Positions 1-11,202 of a stretch of 64,000 bases of DNA are shown here, in pieces (the first letter of the stretch is position 1; each line of letters begins with the position of its first letter). The notes beneath the pieces are model-generated. The model searched no databases, had not been told where the DNA came from, and saw nothing but the letters and a program-made list of their open reading frames with translations. The position numbers were made by a program, and so were the translations under genes. Source of the stretch: Rhypophila decipiens (lineage: Eukaryota; Ascomycota; Sordariomycetes; Sordariales; Naviculisporaceae); the NCBI GenBank assembly GCA_033297075.1, contig MU858228.1:1-64000 (forward strand). The letters are read 5' to 3'.

Positions 1-85
1 ATAGGCTGCAATACGTGACTTGGCTTACAAGCAAGTCAACGTTCCACCTTTTAGTGGTGTTATGGTAGTAGCCATTGCAGCCTAT
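1..85. repeat. Short inverted-repeat unit at window edge
   Basis: A perfect 12-bp inverted repeat, ATAGGCTGCAAT at 1-12 and ATTGCAGCCTAT at 74-85, encloses 61 bp. It could be a tiny non-autonomous element or the end of a larger one cut by the window edge. No flanking target duplication can be tested because the left flank is outside the window. It has no coding content. Confidence 0.45.
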
Positions 86-299
86 CCCATGACAATTTGA
101 AGATTTGCCAAGATTTAAAATAGTTTTTTTTTAGTATTAGTTAGTTCTAGAAAAACACTAAAATTCCTAGCTAAAATCGAGCTTTTTCTAGGAGCCTATA
201 ATCTAGGATTTTAGGCTACTTTTTAGGCTACTTCTGGCCCACTTTTCCTACTAAAACCACCAAGCTATGTAAATCACTAAGTTAAATCAAATCCTAGAA

Positions 300-790
300 T
301 TCGGACTCGAGTAACTCAAATCAGCCCGGAATAATCTTAAATAAATCAAATCTTTAGCTAGATTTAACTTACTTGACTTAACTCCGGCCTTACCACCAAC
401 TAGTTTTAACTGGCTTTAACTGAACTGACTGAACTAATAAGATTTAACTAAACTAACTAGATTTGAATAAACTAACTGAACTAACTGTATTTGACTAGCT
501 TTAACTAAATTAACTAGATTTGACTAAACTAACTAAAAGTGACGGCGAGCGCCAAGAACCATACCACTCGGCCAAACCGTTCCTAAAAAGGAGCTCAAAT
601 TATAGAAGTTATCAGAACCTTCTGCAATTCAATGGTTATATACCCATTTAGCACACCGCCGTTACTCTAAGCTAACTAGATTTACCTGGCTTTTCCTAGA
701 TTTAACTGAACTAACTGGATTGACTGAATTTGACTGAACTAACTAGATTTGACTAGCTTTGACTGAACTGACTGGATTTGACTGGATTCG
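300..790. repeat. Imperfect minisatellite, ~22-24 bp unit
   Basis: The stretch is built from degenerate copies of a unit resembling AACTAACTAGATTTGACTG, with variants such as CTAGCTTTAACTAA and GAACTGACTGGATTTGACTG. The array is interrupted at about 538-666 by unrelated sequence. It is AT-rich, non-coding and stylistically like the minisatellite cores at 3260, 13731 and 42670, although the unit differs. Confidence 0.7.
538..666. mobile_element. Candidate 129-bp MITE-like insertion inside the minisatellite
   Basis: A non-repetitive 129-bp block interrupts the array and has near-perfect 10-bp inverted ends: AGTGACGGCG at 538-547 and CGCCGTTACT at 657-666, with one mismatch. CTAA lies close to both ends and could be a short target duplication, but the left copy does not abut perfectly. 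No coding capacity. The call rests on the ends and on the interruption of the array. Confidence 0.35.
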
Positions 791-3224
791 ATATCTTGAT
801 ATTGATGTTGGTGGTAGGGTGTCGGAATTGTTGCACGATTGGTGTCATGACCCAGGTCGCAGTTTACCCCACACAAGGCCGCCAACCAATCAAAGAGGCC
901 TGAGTGTGCTGAAGGGGCGCGACCAATCATGACGTGCTCGGTGGAGCAAGGATGCTCGGTGGTGAGCAAGATGAGAACACCGAGCACACAGAAATAGGTT
1001 CCTATATAGCAGGAGAATGCGCAGCATTCTCCGTCCGAGGATTCTTGGATTCCTCACGCAACAATACAAGTTCCAAGTTCTGAACATACCTGAGTTCATC
1101 GTCTACTATCTTGTTCATCTTTAACAAGCTCTTAGTAGAGCAACCTGATCAGTGACAGTACTTGTAGTACTTACCGCGTACAGCCTTCCTTCCAAACTGT
1201 CAACCCCCCCGTTAGGCGTCCAGCCTTGCAGTCTGTACCTACCCAGGTGTCAGGTTGTACAATTGGACCTCGCGTAAGTGTGTAGCACCATATTTGGGGC
1301 CGATTTCGCCACTTCCCCCGACTGTGCTGCTGGATCCGTCGCATATCGCATATGCCACGTTATTGCTATGAAGTATTGAAGGCCGCCACCATCCTCTGCG
1401 CTTTTCTGTTCGCCTCTCTCTGGGGAGCGGGTGCCCCTCTATCTTCGCCCGCGTTTCTACTCCTGGGAATAGAAACCTTTTTGATAGTTGCGCAAAAGGC
1501 TCTAAATGGAGTCGTGGGTTCCTCGATGTCGAGTTCGATGTCAAGCTCTGCCATTTCTCTGTCAACCTTTCTCTCCCACGCCTCTCTTGTTCGCTCTGGC
1601 GCGCCGAGAATCGGCCTCCTGTCCAGACTATGGACCAACTTCAGGACGACATGAGGTGGTGGTTTAGCGCGTCCAACCACGATGTCAAAATCGTGTTGTT
1701 GGTCAAGATGCATCTCCAAAACAAGGAGATTTGGATCGAGAAATGGCAGGAAGTCATCCCGCAGGGCCGCGACTATGGACGGGATTTTCGGTCTCGTCGA
1801 AAAGCTGATGAACTGGGGGTTTATCCCCTTGTGGAACCTGAATTAGGTCAGAGAGACTGAGTCTGATCTAGTCTTTACCTGGAGCAATGTCCAGTGTCCA
1901 CCGCAGAATTCGTGGTGGAGGGGGAATACGGCTTCCACCTCGGGGCGGTCAGCCACCGAGCGGGGAACTCGGGGCGCGTGAAGACGGGCGATGGGACTCC
2001 AGCTGGAGGTAGAGGGGACTCAGAATAACCCAGTCCGGGAGGTTGTCCGCGTCTTGCTTGAACATCTTCGACACGAGGTCCATCGTGTCGTCGGTCAGGC
2101 ACTGGTCGCCGTCGACCCGACCCCACCACCAACACCTTGGAGACGACCAATTCCGCGCCGGCTGCTGAGCATATACCCGACAATTCAGCTAAGCATCTAT
2201 TCAGTATCCATAGGAATACTAGTGTGTAAGGCATACCCTTTGTATATACCTTGCTTATATTGACTAATCGACTTCATAGGACTAAGCCCTCAGCAGTCTC
2301 AATAGATAGAGCGGGCGCTACATAAGTATGTGTTGGCGGCAGTGGAAGGATATGCTTGCTGGAAATTTCGTGTCAAATTCCCCGGAAGATGATGATCCAA
2401 CCATCTGGTGGGCTGCGGAACGCATTCAATGTACAACACCAGTGGGAAGGAACTTCAATTGTTACTAGTCGTTGGTTTCACCGACTATGAAGGACCTGGT
2501 TGAGACATGGCTATGATGGGCCGCCCATCGGAAGGGCTGTTTTCGCCGCAGTAGGGGCGAAAGGCAGCTTCGACGCTCGCTTTGGTTTGTCCGAGCGGTG
2601 TCGCTGGCTTCTTCTTGCCAATTTCACGCTGTCTCCATTTCATCCACTGGAACTGGATACGGATGGTGGCTTTGCCGGGGAGGATGTGTCCTCTTGCTCG
2701 GTGCTCCGCATGTGTGCCTGGCCTTCTGTATGCCAGTACCACAAGTTGGGAAGCAGACAAGGTGGTCTTTGCCATTTGATCGATCACATCTTGTATATGA
2801 TCAGAGATCTGGCTTTGTCGATAATCCTTTTTGCGGCGTTTTGGGCTTAAATATCGGTCGACAACACCTGAAGAGAAGGCTATATAAAAGAAGATCAGCA
2901 TCAAGAATATAGAAAAGATGGCGTGAAGTGTCCAGTCACTTACACAGGGTCCTGTGCGATGGGGCCTTCAGCTTGTTGGGATGCGACAGACCTTTTACCG
3001 CCCATCGTGGGAGTGTTTAATTAGAGGTCTTTCGAGGTAAGGGAATGAGTATCCAAGCCGCCTTGTAAGGAAGATGTATGTTTGGTGCTCAATTGTGCCA
3101 GGATGGAGACTTGAATTCGTCATTTTTTGCATCGTCATGCCAGGCGGGAGCATGTTTGAGCTTGTTGAACCGAACTCATTGTTACCCGGTATGACGACCG
3201 AGGAAGGTCCAACGAACAAACAAA
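667..3224. other. Gene-poor repeat-debris region
   Basis: No intact gene is visible. From about 819 to 1200 the sequence begins TGTCGGAATTG and has a TATA-like CCTATATAGCAGG near 1000; this could be a solo LTR, but no second copy or clear CA end is seen. One coding fossil lies at 1630-1800. On the minus strand around 1950-2110 one frame reads DQCLTDDTMDLVSKMF and continues to LPDWVILSPLYLQLE, which looks like decayed coding sequence of unknown family. Small open frames around 2485-2912 have no recognisable motifs. Confidence 0.5.
1630..1800 (+). pseudogene. Fragment of a fungal hypothetical-protein family (RWWFSxSxHDVKIVLL)
   Basis: The plus frame starting at the ATG at 1630 contains MRWWFSASNHDVKIVLLVKM and then IWIEKWQEV. 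From memory, this block resembles a module found in many fungal hypothetical proteins (RWWFxxSxHxVKIVLLxK followed by an IxxEKWE box). Upstream the frame gives no plausible N-terminus, and downstream the similarity fades before the stop at 1860. I read it as a broken gene fragment; function is unknown. It sits amid repeats, consistent with decay. Confidence 0.4.
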
Positions 3225-3604
3225 GACGCCTAATATACAGGCACCAGTCCAATTTGACTTTCCAGACCAGAGGTATTTATTCCAGCCAGGCAGGGCATTT
3301 ATTCCAGACCAGAGGTATTTATTCTAGTCCAGTCAAGGCATTTATTCTAGTCTAGTTAAGGTATTTATTCGAGCTAGTTAGAGCATTTATTCTAGCTAGT
3401 TGGGGCATTTATTCCTATTCAGTTAATGAATTTATTCAAGCCAGTCAGGGCATTTATTCCAGTCTAGTCAAGGCATTTATTCTAGTCTAGTCAAGACATT
3501 TATTCTAGTCTAGTCAAGACATTTATTCCAGTCCAGTCAAGACATTTATTCTAGCTAGTTAAAACCTCTATTCCAACAAAAGTAGTGCCTGTATATTAGG
3601 CGCC
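3225..3604 (+). mobile_element. Non-autonomous TIR element with minisatellite core, copy 1
   Basis: The ends are 20-bp terminal inverted repeats, GACGCCTAATATACAGGCAC at 3225-3244 and GTGCCTGTATATTAGGCGCC at 3585-3604, with one mismatch. They are flanked by an exact 8-bp direct repeat CAAACAAA at 3217-3224 and 3605-3612. The interior, about 3267-3565, is a minisatellite of ~21-24 bp units of the form GCATTTATTCTAGTCTAGTC. There is no open reading frame. The 8-bp target duplication fits hAT-type transposition, but the terminal bases are not the usual CAG of hAT, so the superfamily is open. A second copy in the opposite orientation lies at 42603-43056. Confidence 0.85.
3267..3565 (+). repeat. 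Minisatellite array inside element copy 1
   Basis: About thirteen tandem units of ~21-24 bp share GNATTTATTCNAG followed by TCTAGTCAAG or CTAGTTAG. Units vary by a few bases, mostly transitions. The array is the whole interior of the transposable element and carries no coding frame. Confidence 0.85.
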
Positions 3605-5191
3605 CAAACAAAGTCCAGCTATCGTCTGCCGGTCTTGAAATGGGATTCTTTCCAGAACGATGGTATTGTCGGGCCAGAAGCTCCGGTCATGCAACATCCA
3701 CTCGAGGACTTTCCATTTCTTGGCCCATTTCCGGAGGAGAGGGCTATGACGGGGAGGGTTGCGCAGGTTTCATGTTCGAGCGCAAAGAACATGCGCCAGC
3801 TACAAAAGCAGAAGGATGTCAATATAAACAGTGATGTGAAGATTGGTTCGGATGTAAAGAATCACGGAGAGTGAGAGTGGTTGTTGACAAAGGCCAACAT
3901 CAGTGAGATCAGCTTGCTGATTTACGATACCAAGGTCAGGACCTGAATTTCTTTTTTTCGGCATCAAATATCATAGCACCTCGAAAACCCCCAAGATCCT
4001 CAAGCCGTCCATGCGTACTCTAGTGCTATTTTGTCCATCTCAAGAGGTAATCTCAACTAAATGCATAAGATGCCCTTGTTCACCAAAGGATGGAGCTGAG
4101 GGGGTTGACAAGAAGTGAAACTCGGCCGTGAATTGGTATTCTTTCGTTCATGTTCTTGTTCATGACGCGTTGCAGGGTACGTCGTGGCAAGGTAAGTCGT
4201 CGTAGGGTAAGTTTCGCAAAAGTCATTTACACGAGTTGAGGCACTTCCAAGTACGTGGGAACCCAGTTGTACCAAAAATCCAAAAGAGCCGCAGCATGGA
4301 CGTCGCCTCAGTTAGCGAGTTGGCGAGCTTCAGAATACGCAAGTATTGATCAGCACCAAACAGGCCCAACGATAATCTAGCAAGCTCGAGAAATAATAAA
4401 ACGCGCTGAATAAAATCACCGTGGAATCCAGCTGTATAGTAAAGAGTAAAAAATACCAAAAAAAGTAGCCCCCTCGCTGGCCACCCTTTTCGGCCCACCG
4501 TTCCCAACCCGTTTCGAAGGTATGAACTCTTCTCCGAGAACGCTAGATACTATTCGGAATTTGCCCTTTAATCCGCCCGCCCAATTCTAGTGGCCAAGAC
4601 GCTCCCAACTGAGCCATGCCAGCCGCCTGGACTGTATTTTTGAGTGGTCATTGCGTCTTGGTTGGGAGGAGATCTGATTGAGGGACTTATATGCTGCGTA
4701 TCATCTTGATCTTTTGACCACGGTATTGTAGATTCATGTTGCGGTTTCACCAAGACCGCCAGGCCTCATGGCATCGCATTCGGAAGGCAAGCATGGCGAC
4801 CACAACCCAAGCAGACCACGCTGAATGAAACCCATGATAATTTAACAGATAAATTCAATGAATATTCGCGGGTATCTACCTTGGCCATACCAGATCCAAA
4901 CCGACCAAACCAAACCCTCCAGACTCAGTCTCGAGGCCATGTCCAAACCCAGGTTGAACCACGATAAACCAAACCATCACGCAACTCCAAGTCAAGCCCG
5001 TAAAATCCATGTCATGTAACAAAAGAATTCAAGACGGATAGACAAGAAAGATGAGAAAAAGAAACAGAAATATACATCCTATCATACCCAACATTATTGA
5101 CTCCAATGCATCATGAACCTCGACCGTATTCCAACCAGAACCATGAACTCAAACAAAAAAACAAGCCGAAAACACCAACCAAACCCAGTAT
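3605..5191. other. Gene-free interval with a tRNA A-box-like motif
   Basis: No supported gene is visible. On the minus strand, around 4590-4625, the sequence GGCATGGCTCAGTTGGGAGC matches the eukaryotic tRNA A-box and D-arm pattern. No correctly placed anticodon arm or B box follows; AAATTCC and TTCGAAAC occur further along. It could be a decayed tRNA-derived SINE or pol III fossil. The rest holds the 3' flank of the minus-strand gene ending at 5192. Confidence 0.35.
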
Positions 5192-8100
5192 TTACCTCCC
5201 TCCCGCAGCCGCAGCCATCTTAGACCCCTTGGCCAACAGCCGCCTATGCATGTCCACCACAACCTCACTCCACTGCTGCTGCTGCTGCTCCTTGCCACCC
5301 TTATCCTCCTCATCATCAACAGTCTTGGCAACCCTCGCAACCAAAAACTCCCTCATTTTGCCCAGATTAAACCCCTCGCCATACATAACCTTGACATCAG
5401 GAACCACCTCAACCTCCAAATCAAGCTGGTCATCATCCTCCTTGACGACAACACCACCTTTCATCCTCAACCCAAGGACAACCTCGACCCGTGTCCGAAC
5501 AGGGACAACCAACAACGAAGCAGCAATCTCAAGCTCCGAGTCCGAGACCCGTCTCACGACAGTGGGAAACGTCAAGTTCAGCATGCGAATCTGCTCGCTC
5601 ACGATCCTAGCGCGCTCCCACGCCCGACTGACCATGCCCAGGAGGTGGCTGACTGCCTTTTTTCCACCGCCGCCGCCGCAGTTGCCTCCATACACAGCGC
5701 GAACATGATCGCGTATCCGCTCCAAAAAGAATTCCTTCTCTGGAGTGGATGGGATAGGATTCCGTTCCCCGTTGGCGGCGATATACCACAAGTCGATGGT
5801 ACCACCAGCCTCTGCTGCATTCTTTTGTTTTTGTTGCTGGCCCTGGAAGCTTGTAACGTCAAAGACAAGCTCAATCTCGCGCTTGTAAGCCATCGACACG
5901 ATCGCGCCCGAGATGCCCGTAATCGCCCAGCCGTGCTTTCTTTCAAGCGCCTCAACTTTGGCTGTTCATTCACAACGAATTAGCAATCAATCAACGGACT
6001 CCAATGGGGGAAAGAAAAAACTTACCTTTCAACACCTGAATCTCACCAGAACTCCAACCCCTACACTCCTCCCTGACCTTTTCCGCCTCGCGAATCTCCC
6101 GTAAAGCCCGCTCCTTCTGTCCACTCAAACTCTCAATCAACCCATCGCTCTCCTGCACCCTTTTCCTTAACTCCTCAATCCTCCTACTCTTCTCCCTGAC
6201 TTCATTCCCCAGCGCCACCAAATCCCCCCTCGCATTCTGCAACTCCAGCGGATCACACTCCTCAATCTCCCTCTGAACAGCCTCCAAATCCTCACACTCA
6301 ACCTTCAAATCCTCAAACCTTTTTACCAACCCCGGCAAAACCCCCCTCAACAAGCCCATCTCCTTCCCAAGAACAGCCTCATCCTCATCCATCCCCTCAC
6401 TAATCCTGACAAGCCCCTCCCGCAGTCCCTCTTGCAGTTTCATCCGCCACTCGTACCACATAGCCTTGCTCAACAATCTCGCATGCGATTTGACATTTTT
6501 AAACTGCCCATCCATCAGGATCCTAAATTCCGGCGTCGCATCCATGTACTCTTTGAACAGGGGGGGGTTCTCCTCAAACGTCTCGCTCTCAATGTCCTTG
6601 ACGATTCTGCGCCCTTCGTTGATGTATTTGCGGAGTTCGCGACAAGAGTGTTGGTAGAGTTCTAGCATCGGGACTGTGCATGCCCCTGCTACTACGCATT
6701 TTTCGAGGGAGATGTCGCCGTCTAATGCTGAGGTGGAGCTGCTGTCTCGTTTGGGATTGGGTGCGATGGTGTGCCGGCGTTTTGTGGTGGTTAGTTCCAT
6801 GAATCGGATGCTGGTCATGTTTAAAAAGTCTTGGAGGTGGATTCGCGAGGGGTCGTCGTTTGAGGCGGCTTCATTGAAGGCGGTGGTGGTATTGTTGTCT
6901 AGGTCCATGGTCATTGTGTAGGTTGGTTGGTCGTCTATCACGTTGCGATAGCGAGACTGGTGCCGGGGTGTAGTGGCTGCTTTTCCGGGAGAAGAGGGTA
7001 TATTTGGCGTAGTAGTGTTCTCATCCTCACGCTCTGGACTACGGCGGATTGTCTTTCTCCCCGTCGTAGTTTCTGCTTTTGTCGGAGGAGACTGTAATCG
7101 TATATTCTTGACGGGACTGCCCTGGTGCCCTCTAAGCCGCTTGATGCCGTCCCGTTCTTCCCCGTCTTCAGAGCCATCCTCGTCGTCGTCAAGCTCGGCA
7201 GGTCGTTTGCCCAGCAAGCCCCTAGCGCTTCCGACGGCAAGACTCTTTCGCCCTTTGAGGATATTTCTATTCTTCTTGGGAGACAAGCCCTGGATCATCC
7301 CCCTAAGGTTGATAGAAGGGTCGTTTTCCTCATCTTCTTGAGAACCATCTGCTTCTCTTTCTAGAATCCGCCGGCTGTTTTCTCTCTCCTCCTCGAGTTG
7401 ACGCTCCCGGTCGAGCTCAGCTTCCATCATCTTTGGGCTGGCAAACGCCACGCCGCGGCGGATTCCTGTTGCCGAAGAAGGAACAAATTCAGCAGCTACC
7501 TCGCCGATTGAGGACCGCCGATCGATGATCTCTGCTACCCGGGGCGAACCCAGTCCAGGCCTGTCAACACCCAGGCCAGAGAGCCGGCGTGGCTGGGGCG
7601 TGAGGACAACGCGGGGGGTGGTCGCTCCGGTGGTGGGATCATGGCGAAAGAGCTTTAGTTGTTTTGTGGGCGATCGTGGCGTGGTCATCCTCGCCCTGGG
7701 GGAGCCATCACGGATGGGCGAGCTAGATCGGCTACCGATCATTGCTGGTGATTTTGCTGCTGGGGACTGGCCCCTTGGCGTGACATGTTGCTGCTGCGGT
7801 GAAGAATTCCTGACCGGAGACCGAGAGACTGATCGGGCCTTTGGAGGAGATTTCGCCACAGGCGAGACAGACCGCGCCGGACTACGGCGGATGCCTGGGC
7901 CTTGGAAGCCGGCGACGAGGCCGGGACTACCATTCTCGTCTATGATTGATCTCCTTCGTTTTGGGGATGATTTTGGAATCTCGACGGACGGTGTGATGGA
8001 GTGGTCTGGCTGGTCTGCTTCTTGCTCCATGATCTTCTTGGCTGCTGAGCGGAATCCAGGATTCGAAGCTGGTTTCAAGATTCCACCGACTGCAGTGGTC

Positions 8101-9890
8101 ATGTCCATGCCCATCGTTTGGTCTTCTTCTTCTTCTTCCTCCTCCTCCTCCACTTCTTCGGCTGCCGGCAGGATGCGGCCAACCGCTGTTGTCATTTCCA
8201 TTATCGACTGATCGTCGTCACCATCCAGAAGACTGGGCCGGCTATTGTTCCCTTGAAAGCCGCCAAAGTTGGCTGAGAACTTGCCTGCTAGGACATCTCC
8301 AATTGCTGCCGTGAGCTCCATAGACATGTCCTCATTGATCTCTGTGTTGTCAAAGACGCTTGCATCTGAAACCCTGCTCCGCTGAATGCCTCCCACGGCC
8401 ATTGTGAATTCCATAGTCTGCTCACCAAAGGATGTGGTGTCTTCGCTATGTGACTGTTGAATGGGCTTCATCGATTTACGACGTGTTTGTGGCTTTGGCT
8501 TTGGAAGAATGCCTCCCAGTGCCCTGGTCACCTCCATTGTCATTTCCATGTCTTCTTCTTCGCCTTGCCCGTCATTTTGATCTTTGACTGGCGAGACAGA
8601 CCTTGGTCGCAAGATTCCGCCAACAGCATTGGTCATGTCCATGTCCATGTCCATGGTCATTTCCACGTCTGAACCATCATCGTGGACTTCGGTTATCCTC
8701 ACCGGAGCATTGTTGCTTGTCGTGATATTCTGCGTCAGATTCTCAGGAGTAGGATTCTTTCTCCCCCAACCCGCGAATCCAGCAATGACCTCTTCCTCCT
8801 CGTCATCGATGCGCTGCGTGACTGCCATCCGTGCAGCCAGCCGGAGATTCTCGTCTATCGTCCCGCTCGAGTCCGCGCTACTATACGCCGACCGGGCAGA
8901 TGCCACCGATGCAGAAGTCATCTCCTCCATCGTCATCATGGTCCCATCTTCTTCGTCCGAAGAATCCGAGATGTCCTCCTGTATCTCGGCAATATCGTCG
9001 GCGTGCTCGACATCAGAATCGTACACGGTAGAGTTCATGGTATCATCGTGGTCGTACATGGACGAAACACCAGAGCTTCGCCGTCTTCGCTGGTTGGCAG
9101 GAGATTCCGTCACTGTCTCATGCACCTCGACAAACGGGCTGGAAGGCGCATCGAAGCCGTCCGAGTCGTGTTGCTCCTCCTGCTGTGCGGCTGGTGCCGG
9201 AGCCGAGGAAGCGCGTCTCGTCGCCTCGGTAGATGTCGTAGAGTCTTGTACTTCTTCCACCTCGTGAAACGTATGTAATGTGGCCTCGGCGGCAAAAGAT
9301 ACTCGTCGGTTCGCGAGCGATTTCCTCCGCGCTTCCCTGCGGTCCTTGATCTCCTTCTCCAGTTCGGCGCGCTCCCTCTCTTCTCGTTCGCGCGCGGCTG
9401 CCTGCTGCTCCTCTTCGGTGCGCAGAGCCACCTTTGTTCCATTGCTGTCACTCCCATTCCCGTCGAAGGGATTGGTCAGCATGTCGAGACCGCTTACTTC
9501 TGCGCCGCGGGACGAACGGGGTCTGTGTGGTGGGATATCTGGTAATAATGGCATCGTGGGCTTGAGAATCGACCGGGGAGGCGGTCGCGAAGGTACAGCT
9601 AGAGACTTGCGACAGACATTTTGTTAGTTGGGATCGTGATGTGATGCATGCGCATATGCACTTACGGCTCTCCGGTTCCCTGTTCCCGACTTGAGAATAT
9701 CAAGACCCCCAGGACCTATACTTTTACTCCTGGATTTCTTACGACCAGCGGCCACATTGCTGGCACCTCCTACGTCCATGGTGGCGTTTTCTTTGTCTGC
9801 GGCTTTGCGTGATGGTGATCGACCGGTCCCTGCTATTGATTTCCGTGTTCTACGCGTCGATGGCAACGTGGCTTTGGCTGGGGATGACAT
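5192..9890 (-). CDS. spc7: Kinetochore scaffold Spc7/Spc105 (KNL1 homologue)
   Basis: Three exons (9890-9666, 9605-6026, 5961-5192) encode about 1524 residues. KNL1 proteins are the outer-kinetochore platform that recruits PP1 and the Bub1/Bub3 checkpoint. Visible support: a PP1-docking SILK motif at about residues 87-90 and RVSF at about 176-179; then, between about 390 and 580, an array of MELT-like motifs (MEMTMEVTRALGGIL, MEFTMAVGGI, MSMELTAAIGDVL, MEMTTAVGRIL, MDMTTAVGGIL), the Mps1-phosphorylated Bub3-binding sites; basic, proline-rich middle; then a long C-terminal coiled coil and a terminal RWD-type region encoded mainly by exon 3. Both introns have GTAAGT donors; the first has a CTAAC branch site and joins in phase 0, so that SILK is created in exon 2. 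The first in-frame ATG is at 9890. It is divergent from the S11 gene with a 471-bp shared upstream region. Confidence 0.93.
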
Positions 9891-10361
9891 TTGAGATGCG
9901 TCCAAGGCACGATCGCTCAAATCTTGGTGTCGTTATGTCAAGCCGCGAATTCGAGAATCACATTAACGCGACTTGGTGATAATGCGACAGGGGCGGGACG
10001 TGGCATTGATAACGGATAGGGATGCGCCAAATGTCAATACCCAACTCAAAGTAAACAAACGAATGCACCCCACTTGTTGCTCTCAAAAAAGTCTTTGCCA
10101 AGCCGCCAAGACACACTGTGGCTGGGGCTGAAAATGTGGGCCAAATGGAATATCCCGCCACAATGCCACCAAGCTCGGGCAGCTGGCGAAAAGTGGACGA
10201 AAAGTGGCTTGCGCACCCGTGGGCCATTCCACACTTTTGGACAGCCCCAAAAAATCAATCCTCCGTTAGCCAAAATTCCGAGCCGCGAAATTCGACCTCA
10301 ACCACCACCACCGACTCTCACGACAACAGCACATCTTGGGTGACACCACCAGACCGACAAG
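9891..10361. promoter_or_regulatory. Shared divergent upstream region of spc7 and rps11
   Basis: The 471 bp between the two start codons must contain both promoters and 5' leaders. I see no clear TATA box. A CA-rich stretch (ACCACCACCACCGACTC, about 10300) lies just upstream of the S11 ATG and is probably its leader. No operator can be defined from sequence alone. Confidence 0.5.
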
Positions 10362-11202
10362 ATGGCTACCGAACTGACCGTGCAGAGCGAGCGCGCTTTC
10401 CAGAAGCAGCCTCACAGTGAGTTTTTCTCCTCGGACGGTTTTCTGGCAACGACAAACCACAGCCGCGAAGCCATGGCGAAATGTTGAAAATGAGCGCTGA
10501 CCATTTCTCCACAATCCAGTCTTCCTCAACAGCAAGACCAAGGTCAAGTCCGCGCGGCCGGGCAAGGGTGGTCGGAGATGGTACAAGGACGTTGGTCTGG
10601 GTTTCCGTACCCCCAAGACCGCCATTGAGGGTCAATATATCGGTACGTTTTGAGCATCACCCGAAAGCATCTCGACGACCCCGAACAAGACAACGACACC
10701 AATTCCAACCGACCGAAACATTGCGAACCGATGCCAAAATGCGAGGCGCGCAAACATGGGAATTAGATGGTTAACAGTTGTTTCTCTCGCTTGCAGACAA
10801 GAAGTGCCCCTTCACCGGCCAGGTCTCCATCCGTGGCCGTATCTTGACCGGCACCGTCGTTTCCACCAAGATGCACCGTACCATCATCATCCGCCGCGAA
10901 TACCTCCACTTCATCCCCAAGTACAACAGATACGAGAAGCGCCACAAGAACCTCGCCGCCCACGTCTCCCCCGCTTTCCGTGTCCAGGAGGGTGACCTGG
11001 TCACCGTCGGCCAGTGCAGACCTCTCAGCAAGACTGTATGTGGCAATTCCTTTTCAATTTTTAGCCGAAGAGGGGACGAAGAGAGGCATTGTGTGTATGA
11101 GGAGGAGCTGACATATCGATTTCTTTCCGACAGGTCCGTTTCAACGTGCTCCGCGTCCTTCCCCGGACCGGCAAGGCCGTCAAGAAGTTCTCCAAGTTCT
11201 AA
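10362..11202 (+). CDS. rps11: 40S ribosomal protein S11 (uS17)
   Basis: Four exons (10362-10416, 10520-10642, 10797-11035, 11134-11202) encode 161 residues, the usual length for eukaryotic S11. The product is a primary 16S/18S rRNA-binding protein of the small subunit. The sequence starts [18 protein letters not shown] and contains [37 protein letters not shown], the uS17 core [20 protein letters not shown] and [18 protein letters not shown], and ends in a basic VKKFSKF tail. All splice junctions keep frame (phases 1, 1, 0). A first intron very close to the ATG is common in fungal ribosomal-protein genes. Confidence 0.97.

Noticed and set aside
819..1200. Solo Copia-type LTR
   Set aside because: A TG start and TATA-like box are suggestive, but no second copy, no clear CA end and no target duplication were found; kept only as a note.
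3267..3565. CRISPR-like array
   Set aside because: Units are contiguous with no unique spacers, lie inside a TIR element and the genome is fungal. It is a minisatellite.
4560..4630. A tRNA gene on the minus strand
   Set aside because: Only the A-box/D-arm region fits. No anticodon stem, T arm or matching acceptor stem can be drawn.
5246..5983. Plus-strand open frame of 245 codons
   Set aside because: It is the antisense of spc7 exon 3 and has no domains; the minus frame encodes the conserved Spc7 C-terminus.
7525..9267. Several plus-strand open frames of 190-230 codons
   Set aside because: Antisense shadows of the repetitive, serine-rich spc7 exon 2.
9891..9920. Spc7 start ten codons upstream
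   Set aside because: The codon there is TTG on the minus strand; the first ATG is at 9890.
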